Part shown: positions 33,246-41,177 of the stretch, piece after piece
How positions within the stretch are numbered: position 1 is the first letter of the stretch
How the letters are laid out: each line of letters starts with the position of its first letter
Assembly (NCBI GenBank): GCA_937125225.1
Contig: CAKZLE010000004.1
Span: 109,385-173,384 of the forward strand
Length of the DNA: 64,000 nt
DNA from: an uncultured Spirochaetia bacterium
GTDB taxonomy: Bacteria > Spirochaetota > Spirochaetia > CAKZLE01
Direction of reading: 5' to 3'
Translations under genes and position numbers: made by a program
The notes under the pieces: model-generated
Told to the model about the DNA's origin: nothing
The model's input: the letters and a program-made list of their open reading frames with translations, nothing else
Database searches by the model: none

Positions 33246-34067
33246 GTGAAGATCATAGTATGTATAAAACAAGTACCTGATACCAACGAGGTACGAATCA
33301 ATAAAGAGACTGGGACCCTGATCAGACAGGGAGTCCCGAGTATCATCAACCCAGATGATATGAATGCGGTAGAACAGGCTTTGAAGATAAAAGACACCAG
33401 AGACGATGTCCAGGTGACGATCCTCTGTATGGGTCCTCCACAAGCTGATGTGGCTGTCCGTGAGGCCTATGCGATGGGTGCTGATGAGGCAATCCTCCTG
33501 AGCGACCGGGTATTTGCCGGATCAGATACGTGGGCGACTGCCACTATCCTTGCTGCAGCAGTCAAGAAAATCGCTGATTATGACATTATCTTCTGTGGAC
33601 GACAGGCTATCGATGGAGATACCGCTCAGGTAGGTCCTGAGATGGCTGAGTTTCTCGGTCTTCCTCAAGTGACTTATGTGCAGCAACTTACCATAAGTGA
33701 AGATGGTTCTTCTGTTACTGTCGAGCGTGCTACTGAAGACGGTCACATGGTGATCGAAGCTCCTACCCCGGTACTTCTCACAGCGATAAAAGAGCTCAAT
33801 GAGCCGAGATACCCTCGCATGAGAGGGATCTATGAGGCCTATGAATCGGGCGATCATATCAAATTCTGGACTAATGCCGATATCGATGTGGACCTCACTC
33901 AGATCGGTGTGAGGAACTCGCCGACTAATGTAAAGAAGAGTTTCGTACCAGACAAATCAAGAACGAGTGTTGAGATCACAGGGACACCTGTAGAGATCGC
34001 AGGTAAGTTGATCCATGAGATATCGAATATGGATTCAGTAATGATTATCGGGAGAGATGCTACATGA
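33246..34067 (+). CDS. etfB: Electron transfer flavoprotein, beta subunit
   Basis: 273 residues. EtfB landmarks are 'MKIIVCIKQVPDTNEVRINK', 'PSIINPDDMNAVEQALKIKD', 'CMGPPQADVAVREAYAMGAD', 'IIFCGRQAIDGDTAQVGPEM' and 'PRYPRMRGIYEA'. The GTG start has AGGAG seven bases upstream. It binds the AMP or second FAD and pairs with EtfA, whose start overlaps by ATGA. Together with the preceding acyl-CoA dehydrogenase it makes a Bcd-EtfBA-type set. Whether the complex is electron-bifurcating cannot be settled by eye. Confidence 0.95.
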   Translation: MKIIVCIKQVPDTNEVRINKETGTLIRQGVPSIINPDDMNAVEQALKIKDTRDDVQVTILCMGPPQADVAVREAYAMGADEAILLSDRVFAGSDTWATATILAAAVKKIADYDIIFCGRQAIDGDTAQVGPEMAEFLGLPQVTYVQQLTISEDGSSVTVERATEDGHMVIEAPTPVLLTAIKELNEPRYPRMRGIYEAYESGDHIKFWTNADIDVDLTQIGVRNSPTNVKKSFVPDKSRTSVEITGTPVEIAGKLIHEISNMDSVMIIGRDAT

Positions 34068-35083
34068 AAGTAAATAGAGATTTGACCCTTGAAGATTGGA
34101 AGGGTGTTTGGATCATAGCTGAACAGAGAAAAGGAAAACTCCTCCATGTTACCTATGAATTGCTAGGAGAGGGAAGAAAACTCGCAGACTTGCGAAAGAC
34201 AGAGTTGACTGTCGTCATTATTGGGAACGGAATGTCTGAAGAGGTTGATGAGGCTTCAGCCTATGGTGCTGATAGAGTCCTCTATATAGAGCATCCTCTC
34301 CTCGAAGTCTATAACACTGATGGTTATAACAAAATACTTAACCAATTGATCCTTGAAAGGCAACCTGAGATTGTTCTTATCGGTGCAACAGCAATCGGCA
34401 GAGACCTCGCTCCCCGACTCGCTGCAAGTGTGGGTACTGGATTGACAGCAGATTGTACTGGTCTTGATATCGATGAGGATGATGGAAAACTTCTTCAGAC
34501 TAGACCTGCTTTCGGTGGTAACCTCATGGCTACGATCGTCTGTCCGAGAAACAGACCTCAGATCTCGACTGTTCGTCCTGGTGTTATGGTCTGTCCTCCA
34601 TTACAGTCTTCCAAGGCTGCTGTAGAGATAATCACCCCAGAGCTCTCCGATGATGATATCATCGCAAAAGTCAAAGAGGTCGTTGATAATGTGAAGAAAC
34701 GGGTATCTCTCCATGATGCAGAGATTATAGTCTCTGGTGGTCGTGGTGTAGGTGGACCGGAAGGCTTCACCATACTCGAGAGACTCGCAGAACAATTCGG
34801 TGGGGTCGTTGGTGCATCTCGAGCAGCTGTCGACAGTGGTTGGATTGACTCCTCTCATCAGGTAGGACAGACAGGCACAACCGTTAGACCCAAGATCTAT
34901 ATCGCTTGTGGGATATCAGGTGCGGTACAGCATCTAGCTGGTATGTCGGAATCAGAGTGTATCATAGCGATCAATACGAATATCAATGCTCCTATATTCT
35001 CCATTGCAGATTACCGGATCGTCGGGGACCTGTTTAAAGTCATCCCTGCCCTTAGTGAAGAGTTACAAAAAGAGATGTGTTAA
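34064..35083 (+). CDS. etfA: Electron transfer flavoprotein, alpha subunit
   Basis: 339 residues. The N-terminal domain is 'GVWIIAEQRKGKLLHVTYEL'. The C-terminal FAD domain has 'IIVSGGRGVGGPEGFTILER', 'GGVVGASRAAVDSGWI', 'QVGQTGTTVRPKIYIACGIS' and 'GAVQHLAGMSESECIIAINT', the standard EtfA FAD-binding motifs. There is no N-terminal ferredoxin-like cluster domain. It overlaps etfB by 4 bases and is followed by a strong hairpin terminator. Confidence 0.95.
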   Translation: MKVNRDLTLEDWKGVWIIAEQRKGKLLHVTYELLGEGRKLADLRKTELTVVIIGNGMSEEVDEASAYGADRVLYIEHPLLEVYNTDGYNKILNQLILERQPEIVLIGATAIGRDLAPRLAASVGTGLTADCTGLDIDEDDGKLLQTRPAFGGNLMATIVCPRNRPQISTVRPGVMVCPPLQSSKAAVEIITPELSDDDIIAKVKEVVDNVKKRVSLHDAEIIVSGGRGVGGPEGFTILERLAEQFGGVVGASRAAVDSGWIDSSHQVGQTGTTVRPKIYIACGISGAVQHLAGMSESECIIAINTNINAPIFSIADYRIVGDLFKVIPALSEELQKEMC

Positions 35084-35095
35084 GAATTTTTCAAG

Positions 35096-35136
35096 GGTCA
35101 GTGCAGGGGATCCTCTACCTGCACTGACCTCTTCAT
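35096..35136 (+). terminator. Terminator after etfA
   Basis: GGTCAGTGCAGG and CCTGCACTGACC form a perfect 12-bp stem with a 10-base loop. The T-rich tail (TCTTCAT) is imperfect. It starts 12 bases after the etfA stop. Confidence 0.75.
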
Positions 35137-35339
35137 ATGCAGAAATAGAGGAGAAGTGTTTGAAGGAAAGACTCTATTAGGTTTACTAATACGTTTGCAT
35201 TTATTCTGATTCAGCTGAGAATCAAGTTGGGAAAATAGGCGATTAAATAATACACCATACTATATCCTTAACTAGATATCTTGGGGAATCGATCAAATAA
35301 GTAGTTTTTGTTACATCTATGCCCTCTGTATTTGAACCC

Positions 35340-35373
35340 GGCCTCATATCGTATTGGTATGAGGCCTTTTCTC
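35340..35373 (+). terminator. Second Rho-independent terminator in the etfA-marR gap
   Basis: GGCCTCATA and TATGAGGCC (9 bp, 9-base loop) are followed by TTTTCTC. It lies 210 bases past the etfA terminator with no gene between. It may be a backup stop or may end a small untranslated transcript from 35137-35339, for which no other evidence is visible. Confidence 0.75.
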
Positions 35374-35385
35374 ATGGTTTATTTC

Positions 35386-35414
35386 TTGACTTAGCTATTG
35401 TGTATATATATAAT
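35386..35414 (+). promoter_or_regulatory. Strong sigma-70 promoter upstream of the MarR gene
   Basis: TTGACT (35386-35391) and TATAAT (35409-35414) are exactly 17 bases apart, near consensus. The start codon is about 165 bases downstream of the expected start of transcription, leaving a long leader. AATACGTATAC follows the -10 directly and could be an operator. The rest of the gap to 35585 is AT-rich and empty apart from a poorly supported 30-codon frame. Confidence 0.7.
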
Positions 35415-35585
35415 ACGTATACGGATTATAAATAAACGAACTATTTAATGTATATACTGAAAGATATTACGTACTATGATATAGATATTATGAGGGTATT
35501 TGTAAGGAATTGTCCTTTTCAAAAATCTATCCTGCTGATACTATGTACCATAAAAGTATGTATCAAGAGTATTAAGGGGTGATGT

Positions 35586-36008
35586 ATGGTCGAGCTTAGC
35601 GAATGTTTCAACTTTCTTCTATCAAGAGCGCAACTCGTAGTGAACAGAGAATTTAAACTGCAATTGGGAGCATATGATATTACTCCAGTACAGTGTGGAG
35701 TTCTCAATTGCCTCTATAAAGAAGATGGACAGGGATTGAAGGCTCTTTCAGAGAAGGTCTCAGTGAATGCCTCAACTATGACTGGGGTGATAGATAGGAT
35801 GGAGGCAAAAGGAATCATCGAACGAAGACCTGATCCCGACGATAGAAGGGCTCAAGGGGTCTTTCTTACAGAGAAGGGATATGAACTCGAGTCTACTGCG
35901 ACCAATACTATTCTCGATGCGAACAAACTCGTCCTTTCCGATTACACCCAGGAGCAAATCGAACTCCTTATGGGGATCCTCAAGGATCTAGGAGATAAAA
36001 GAGCCTAG
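35586..36008 (+). CDS. MarR-family transcriptional regulator
   Basis: 140 residues. The winged helix is clear: 'ITPVQCGVLNCLYKEDGQGL', 'KALSEKVSVNASTMTGVIDR' (recognition helix), 'MEAKGIIERRPDPDDRRAQG' (wing) and 'VFLTEKGYELE'. AAGGGG lies before the ATG. No operon partner is adjacent, so it may act on itself or at a distance. The ligand is unknown. Confidence 0.92.
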   Translation: MVELSECFNFLLSRAQLVVNREFKLQLGAYDITPVQCGVLNCLYKEDGQGLKALSEKVSVNASTMTGVIDRMEAKGIIERRPDPDDRRAQGVFLTEKGYELESTATNTILDANKLVLSDYTQEQIELLMGILKDLGDKRA

Positions 36009-36226
36009 AATCTCTTTGCTTTTGTCAGTAGATGGACAGAAGACAATTTCTTACTAATAGGAATTACCTCTCCCTGTTGTTTTCGCTTGGAGCGATATCA
36101 TGCCATATTTTCTTTTTTGACATTTTATGTCTACCATTTAAAAATAGATGTTTTTTTATAACTCATGTATATAGACCTTTAGCTATATCCAGGCTTTCTA
36201 AATATGAGTAAAATAATCTTGAATAT

Positions 36227-36243
36227 TAGAATATAATATTCTA
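36227..36243 (+). promoter_or_regulatory. Palindrome overlapping a -10-like box before the PIN-like gene
   Basis: TAGAATAT-A-ATATTCTA, a perfect 17-base palindrome containing TATAAT, lies 52 bases before the start codon in a very AT-rich gap. No matching -35 is clear at the right distance. It could be an operator at the PIN-like gene's promoter. A TTGACA at 36117-36122 further up has only a poor -10. Confidence 0.35.
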
Positions 36244-36295
36244 TAATACAAAATAGTAAAAAAAAGTAGTCGAACTGCACAACAGAGGTAAACTT

Positions 36296-37159
36296 ATGAA
36301 ACGGCTATTTCCCGGCAACTTCGAGCCAACAAAACAGGATATCCTGAAAATCTGGGATGATTGTACATTGATCTTAGATTCGAGTGTGTTTCTCTCCCTG
36401 TATAGTAATCCAACAGAGGATGCTATTTCGCTGATCAATGTGATACACCAGTATCAGGATCTCATATGGATCCCCTACCAGGCAGCGAAGATCTATCTCG
36501 ATAAAAGAGATCATCTCATTGCAGAGAAGGCCAGTGAACTTAAAGAGTTCAAGGAGTCCTTCGATGAGAACATCCAGTTACTGACAAAAAGATTTGCACG
36601 GTGTAAGAATCCCATCATCCATGACCTTTCTCATGATCTCGAGGATTTCTCTCCGATTATTGAACACTTTGAAAAGAGTATGGATAAACGCTTAAAACAG
36701 TATATGGAAGTAACTGCTAAGATAATCCAGGATAAACTTAACGATGTGCTTGATGAAGATAGTATGGGGGTGCCAGTTCCCTACCAGGTACTCGATAATC
36801 TTCAAGAAGAGGCAGACCGTAGAGAAAGCTATCATCTACCACCCTTCATACATCATGAAGAGGTTGGTCTGAAGATGTATCAAAGCCTTCTACAATGGAT
36901 TCAGATAGTCTCTTATGTGAAGAATGAGAGAAAGCCAGCTCTTTTTATCACTGCAGACCATCCTAATGATTGGTGGGAGAGCGTTGGGCAGAATAAGTTC
37001 ACCTCTCGGCCAGAGTTGATCAATGAGTTGAACTCTGAGTTACGAGTCTTCTTCCATATTATTGATATATCAACATTCCTTGAGGTCGCAAAGGAAGTTG
37101 AGTCTCGTGAGAAGTCTCAAGCTATTGAGATAGGGAATAAAGCGGTAATGGCTACTTGA
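36296..37159 (+). CDS. PIN-like domain protein (PIN_8/DUF4935-type), putative RNase
   Basis: 287 residues. The N-terminus carries the first PIN acidic residue, Asp28, in 'CTLILDSSVFLSLY' after 'LFPGNFEPTKQDILKIWDDC'. A long charged helical middle (about 85-190) follows. The C-terminus has 'PALFITADHPNDWWESVG' with Asp near 220, where PIN proteins place a metal-binding Asp. This fits the PIN_8 family, often found in mobile or defence contexts. It is a single gene with no recognisable antitoxin beside it, in an AT-rich patch, and its last 8 bases overlap the convergent hemolysin III gene. Metal-dependent nuclease activity is inferred from the family; target and role are unknown. Confidence 0.75.
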   Translation: MKRLFPGNFEPTKQDILKIWDDCTLILDSSVFLSLYSNPTEDAISLINVIHQYQDLIWIPYQAAKIYLDKRDHLIAEKASELKEFKESFDENIQLLTKRFARCKNPIIHDLSHDLEDFSPIIEHFEKSMDKRLKQYMEVTAKIIQDKLNDVLDEDSMGVPVPYQVLDNLQEEADRRESYHLPPFIHHEEVGLKMYQSLLQWIQIVSYVKNERKPALFITADHPNDWWESVGQNKFTSRPELINELNSELRVFFHIIDISTFLEVAKEVESREKSQAIEIGNKAVMAT

Positions 37160-37817
37160 GAAATAGGGTGAACCCTATGAAATGGCAGGCAGTACCTCCG
37201 AGTACGAACAAATGCCAGACCGCATGGTAATAGGGCATCTTCTTGATCGCATAGAAGATCGTTCCTACTGTGTAGGTGATACCACCCGCTAATATCCAGG
37301 CGAATAGTCCCTTTGGTATGAAAGGGATGATATCCTTCCAGAAGAAGACCAACGACCAGCCCATCACGATATACAGTAGCACATGTAACACTTTGAACTT
37401 TCCCCAGAAGATGATCGTTAGAGTTGTTCCTACAATGGTGATACACCACAGTAGGAATAGCATGAGTAGTGCTGGAGAAGAATCGATATAGAGAAGGATC
37501 GGGGTATAGGTGCCCGCTATAAGAAAATAGATGTTCGCATGATCGAGGATCCTGCAGAACTTCTTCAGGGTGTTTCTCGGGAGAAAGTGGTAGAGGGTCG
37601 AGGCACTGTAGAGTAGCAACATAGAGAGTGCATAGACGATCAAACCGGTAGCGAGTCTAGGAGAGGAGAGTCCTCCACCTATCCTTAGAACCCAGATGAT
37701 AGCCCCTATCGCAAGAAGGATCCCCACAAAATGGGTGGCAGCATTAGCTCGCTCCTCCTTCAGGTTGTCAAAATCATGAAGAGTGATATGTGAATCGATC
37801 CAGGTAGTAATAGACAT
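37152..37817 (-). CDS. Hemolysin III family membrane protein (PAQR/YqfA-TrhA)
   Basis: 221 residues with seven hydrophobic helices. Conserved PAQR/hemolysin III residues are 'ERANAATHFVGILLAIGAI', 'SASTLYHFLPR', 'RILDHANIYFLIAGTYTPIL' and the C-terminal His pair in 'YHAVWHLFVLGGTACHFIGF', which would hold zinc. Despite the name, most family members are not toxins and are linked to membrane-lipid homeostasis. It is monocistronic and convergent with the PIN-like gene (8-base overlap). Confidence 0.92.
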   Translation of the reverse strand: MSITTWIDSHITLHDFDNLKEERANAATHFVGILLAIGAIIWVLRIGGGLSSPRLATGLIVYALSMLLLYSASTLYHFLPRNTLKKFCRILDHANIYFLIAGTYTPILLYIDSSPALLMLFLLWCITIVGTTLTIIFWGKFKVLHVLLYIVMGWSLVFFWKDIIPFIPKGLFAWILAGGITYTVGTIFYAIKKMPYYHAVWHLFVLGGTACHFIGFTLFLK

Positions 37818-37999
37818 GTCTTCCTCGCTTCAAAGTGATAATATCCTTGTATCATGATTAAAACTACAGTTTGTAGCAATAGGTAATTCTATCTAAGGAT
37901 AAGATGATACATGCCTAGAATCTCTTGTCTATATTCAACTTAAGTGGTTTATCATAAGTAACTCCTCTAGGACTTGAATAATTGGCATATGCTTATTAT

Positions 38000-38030
38000 A
38001 ATACCTTACAAAATATGTAAGGAAGGTATT
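38000..38030 (+). promoter_or_regulatory. Hairpin sequestering the ribosome site of the NifX-like gene
   Basis: AATACCTT (38000-38007) pairs perfectly with AAGGTATT (38023-38030), whose AAGG is part of the Shine-Dalgarno AAGGAAGG. The ATG follows immediately at 38031. An alternative pairing (CCTTAC/GTAAGG) would also cover it. This suggests translational control, for example by temperature or a bound factor; no known riboswitch class is recognised. Confidence 0.45.
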
Positions 38031-38447
38031 ATGGGACCGTTGATTTGTGCTTTTGGTGTGGATGAAGGAAGTTCCTTCACAGATAGACACTTTGGAGATT
38101 CAGAATACTTTGATATCTATGAGTTAGTAGAGGAGACCTTTAATTTCAAGACTCGACTGAAAAATACGAGTGAAGATGAGAAGGTACATGCAGACCCCAA
38201 AAAGGCCGGGAGTATTGCAGGATTACTCAAGACTCAGGGGGTACAGGTTGTCTTTTCAAGACAATTTGGTCCGAATATTGTTCGTATACGGCGCCGATTC
38301 GTCTGTATCAAGCTGCAAAGTAAGTCTGTCGAAGATGTAAAGCGCCTAGCGATCGCACACCTAGATACCCTTTCTCAAATGTGGGACTGTGGTGAACATC
38401 GGGGAATCCTCATCGAATCTGGTGATACCTTCAAGGAGAAAAACTAA
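38031..38447 (+). CDS. NifX/NifB-C-terminal-like (dinitrogenase Fe-Mo cofactor family) protein
   Basis: 138 residues from the ATG at 38031, chosen for AAGGAAGG just upstream; the frame is open to 37974 without a ribosome site. The PF02579-type pattern is visible: 'CAFGVDEGSSFTDRHFGDSE' at the N-terminus, where family members have the 'HFG' cofactor-binding His, and 'GLLKTQGVQVVFSRQFGPNI' in the middle. Stand-alone members bind iron-sulfur or Fe-Mo-like clusters, or are of unknown use in non-diazotrophs. No nif genes are present. It overlaps the next gene, an FAD/NAD oxidoreductase, by one base, so the two probably act together in redox or metal chemistry. Confidence 0.8.
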   Translation: MGPLICAFGVDEGSSFTDRHFGDSEYFDIYELVEETFNFKTRLKNTSEDEKVHADPKKAGSIAGLLKTQGVQVVFSRQFGPNIVRIRRRFVCIKLQSKSVEDVKRLAIAHLDTLSQMWDCGEHRGILIESGDTFKEKN

Positions 38448-39775
38448 TGAAATATGAGATAGTAGTCGTTGGAGGAGGCCCTGCGGCAATCACTCTGGCA
38501 AAAAGGCTTGGGAAGAAAAAGGATATCGCGATCATACGACCTGAAGCCCATTCTATGATCTATTGTGCGATGCCCTATGCAATCGAGGGGCTACTTCCCG
38601 TTGAGAAGACCCTTAAGAGCGATGCCCTAGTCACTGATGCAGGTGCAACATTGATCAGAGACCGTGTCGAGAGTATAGACTTCGTTCATAAGAACCTAAT
38701 AACAAGAAAGGGTGAGACGATTGGCTATGAGAAGCTCATCTTAGCTACTGGTGCGGAGCCTCTCATACCTCCTGTGCCTGGTACCGATCTATCGGGAGTC
38801 CATGCTTTCAAGAGTGAAGAGGATCTGCTGCGTCTATCTCAGTTAGTGGATCAAGGTGTCAGCAAAGCTGTGGTCATAGGAGCAGGTGCAATTGGCGTTG
38901 AACTCGCTCAGGCCCTTAGGAGCAGAGGCTCTGAGGTCACTCTTATAGATATGGCATCACAGGTCCTTCCTAATCTTATTGATGGTACGATGGCTCTTCA
39001 AGCAAAAGAGCAGTTGGAGAGTGCAGGGGTTGAACTTGTCCTAGAGAAGCGAGTTGTAGAGATCAAAGGTTCGGATAGAGTAGAGTCTGTCCTTCTTGAT
39101 GATGATACGATCATTGAGCTCGGAGTGCATGGACTCTTGGTCTTTGCTGTAGGCATGAAAGCGAATACAGAGCTTGTCGATCCTGAATTCATTACCACAG
39201 GACCGCAAGGGATCATGGTCAACGAGAAGATGGAGAGCTCCCTAGCAGGAGTCTTTGCAGTCGGTGATTGTACTCAGTTCATCAGTGGGATAACCTTAAA
39301 AGTAACCCCTGGTAAGTTGGCGACGAATGCGGTACCGATGGCTAAGGTTCTTGCAGATAGGCTACTTGGCTCAGAGCGTGTCTATCCCGGATTCTTCAAT
39401 GGTGCGGCTACGAAGGTGGGCTCATTATACTTTGGTGGTACTGGTATCTCTGCATTAGAGGCGACAGAAGCAGCGTTTGAACCCGTTGTAGGAAGGAGTA
39501 AGGTGACGACCCAGTTTCCCATCATGCCTGATGCAGGAGAACTCTCCATTTCTTTGACTTTTGATGCCGTCACAAGGCGGCTTATTGGGGCTCAGGTGGT
39601 AAGTGAGAGCCCTGTGACTATGGTAATAGATCTCTTGACGTTTGCGATCCAGAAGGAATCTGTCATTGAGGACCTCATAGAGTTGAGCTATTCCTCTCAA
39701 CCCTATCAATCGTTCTATCCTGCAGCTAATGGTGTAGTACTTGCTGCAGAGCAGGTACTAAAGGCCCTCAACTGA
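38447..39775 (+). CDS. FAD/NAD(P)-dependent pyridine nucleotide-disulfide oxidoreductase (NADH oxidase / CoA-disulfide reductase-like)
   Basis: 442 residues. The FAD motif is 'IVVVGGGPAAITLAKRLGKK', the NAD motif 'AVVIGAGAIGVELAQALRSR' and the second FAD motif 'SLAGVFAVGDC', with the dimerisation domain after about 320. The redox Cys expected in Nox/CoADR enzymes is present in 'MIYCAMPYAIEGLL'. Family members reduce O2, CoA disulfide, polysulfide or rubredoxin-type partners. It is translationally coupled to the NifX-like gene (TAATG), an uncommon pairing. Electron acceptor unknown. Confidence 0.88.
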   Translation: MKYEIVVVGGGPAAITLAKRLGKKKDIAIIRPEAHSMIYCAMPYAIEGLLPVEKTLKSDALVTDAGATLIRDRVESIDFVHKNLITRKGETIGYEKLILATGAEPLIPPVPGTDLSGVHAFKSEEDLLRLSQLVDQGVSKAVVIGAGAIGVELAQALRSRGSEVTLIDMASQVLPNLIDGTMALQAKEQLESAGVELVLEKRVVEIKGSDRVESVLLDDDTIIELGVHGLLVFAVGMKANTELVDPEFITTGPQGIMVNEKMESSLAGVFAVGDCTQFISGITLKVTPGKLATNAVPMAKVLADRLLGSERVYPGFFNGAATKVGSLYFGGTGISALEATEAAFEPVVGRSKVTTQFPIMPDAGELSISLTFDAVTRRLIGAQVVSESPVTMVIDLLTFAIQKESVIEDLIELSYSSQPYQSFYPAANGVVLAAEQVLKALN

Positions 39776-39784
39776 TTTTAGCAT

Positions 39785-39824
39785 AAAATAGTATCGAGTA
39801 TCGTTATACCTTACTCGATACTAT
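39785..39824 (-). terminator. Terminator overlapping the end of the glycosyltransferase gene
   Basis: ATAGTATCGAGTA and TACTCGATACTAT form a perfect 13-bp stem with an 11-base loop. On the minus strand it is followed by TTTTA. The glycosyltransferase stop codon lies in the loop. It may also slow the opposing oxidoreductase transcript, which ends at 39775. Confidence 0.65.
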
Positions 39825-41000
39825 AGCTGTGAGTTCCGCATCAAGTGAATCCACATATCTGTCAAACGAGTAACGTGTGATAGCTGTCTCTCTGCCCGCT
39901 TTAGCCAATCGTTTCCTCAACGGTTCATCATTGAGGAGTCTCTTCAATGCCTTTGCAAGATCCTTATGGTCACCAGGTTCGAAGGAGAGACAGTTCTCTT
40001 CATGAGTCAAGAATTCTCTCTGTCCACCATTTGTCGTACTGATCACCGGTAGACCACTTGCCATGGCCTCGAGATGAGTGAGACCAAAAGGTTCCTCCCA
40101 GATAGATGGGAAGATGAATATATCATGCTGTTGGTAGAGTTCAGGCATCGTATCATGAGGGACACGGCCTTTGAAATCTGGAGTGATCCCTGCGATCTCT
40201 GCCTTCTTATGAAGCTCTGCGAGATAACTCTCTGATCCTGTCCCTGCGATTGTCAGCCTGCAGAGGGGAAGTTCATTAGCCGATTGAAGATGGCCCATTG
40301 CTTCGATGATCGTATGGACTCCCTTATAGTCATGGACCTGTCCAGCATAGAGGATTCGAATGGGACTATGGAGGAATCCATAGGGATTGTTCCTCTTAGG
40401 GAACTTCTCTACAGGGATCCCCTGATGAATCACCTTGGAGGATGAGATCTTTACCCCTTTAGCGATGATATTGTTCTTTGTTACCTGACTGATACAGGTG
40501 GTATGTGCCATTGAAAGCCCCGAAAGAGTTATATCGGGAGTGATCAGAGAATCCAAGAACCAGTTGACGATAGCTGATGGTGATGGTTTCAGAGCTCTTT
40601 TCATATAGCCTGCGATATTCTCATCATTGAAGGTATAGAAGACTGGGATACCTGATTTCTCAGCTGCTTTTGCAGGTGATGGCATGGTCCGTAGAAGACT
40701 CCAGATGAAGATCACATCAGGTTGGATCCTTTCTATCGCACGAACAGTCATTCCATAATTATGCTTTGCTGTCTGCGCCCTTTTTGAACGTTCGAAGCCC
40801 TGCGGCTTCTCCGAAAAGGGGACGAAGATCTGTAACGACCTTTCGACCTGTGGGGAATCCTGGGAGGATTCATGGTCAGAGGTGAGGATATGGACCTCGT
40901 GCCCTCTTTTCTCTAGTTGAGTAACTACTTGTTCACAAAGGATTTCGTATCCACCTAGAATGTATGGTGGGTATAAGTTGGAAATGATCATTATCTTCAT
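39804..41000 (-). CDS. Glycosyltransferase, GT4-type
   Basis: 398 residues from the ATG at 41000, where the protein opens 'MKIMIISNLYPPYILGGYEI', the standard N-terminus of GT-B enzymes; thirteen more codons upstream are open but look non-coding, and no good ribosome site exists for either start. The C-terminal donor domain shows 'PIRILYAGQVHDYKGVHTII', 'LTIAGTGSESYLAELHK', 'FIFPSIWEEPFGLTHLEAMA' (the EX7E-type motif) and 'SGLPVISTTNGG'. It transfers a sugar from an NDP-sugar to a cell-surface glycan or lipid. It is monocistronic, so the acceptor cannot be guessed. Confidence 0.9.
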   Translation of the reverse strand: MKIMIISNLYPPYILGGYEILCEQVVTQLEKRGHEVHILTSDHESSQDSPQVERSLQIFVPFSEKPQGFERSKRAQTAKHNYGMTVRAIERIQPDVIFIWSLLRTMPSPAKAAEKSGIPVFYTFNDENIAGYMKRALKPSPSAIVNWFLDSLITPDITLSGLSMAHTTCISQVTKNNIIAKGVKISSSKVIHQGIPVEKFPKRNNPYGFLHSPIRILYAGQVHDYKGVHTIIEAMGHLQSANELPLCRLTIAGTGSESYLAELHKKAEIAGITPDFKGRVPHDTMPELYQQHDIFIFPSIWEEPFGLTHLEAMASGLPVISTTNGGQREFLTHEENCLSFEPGDHKDLAKALKRLLNDEPLRKRLAKAGRETAITRYSFDRYVDSLDAELTAIVSSKV

Positions 41001-41177
41001 AGGAGTGATTATATCATAACCGTGGGGAATTGCTAACAAATTGTTATCAATTATTCATCTTAATACAATAGTCTTTTACCCTCTTAGTGAGTATTGTTCT
41101 ATTGTAGCTTACTATGCAGGTAGGCTGTATTGAGATAACTAGCACATATTAACTGTACGGTATAAGGAGAGAACAGT

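Noticed and set aside
35411..35424. TAATACGTATACGG upstream of marR, resembling the LacI operator TGTATACGTATACA.
   Set aside because: It shares only the central bases, is not a palindrome over its length, and lies far from the LacI cluster. It overlaps a -10 box, which explains the AT-rich part.
35490..35582. A 30-codon frame ending three bases before the MarR start, which could be a leader peptide.
   Set aside because: It has no ribosome-binding sequence and a composition resembling non-coding AT-rich DNA. Position alone is not enough.
36117..36145. Consensus TTGACA as the promoter of the PIN-like gene.
   Set aside because: No acceptable -10 lies 16-18 bases downstream (only A-runs), so it was not annotated as a promoter.
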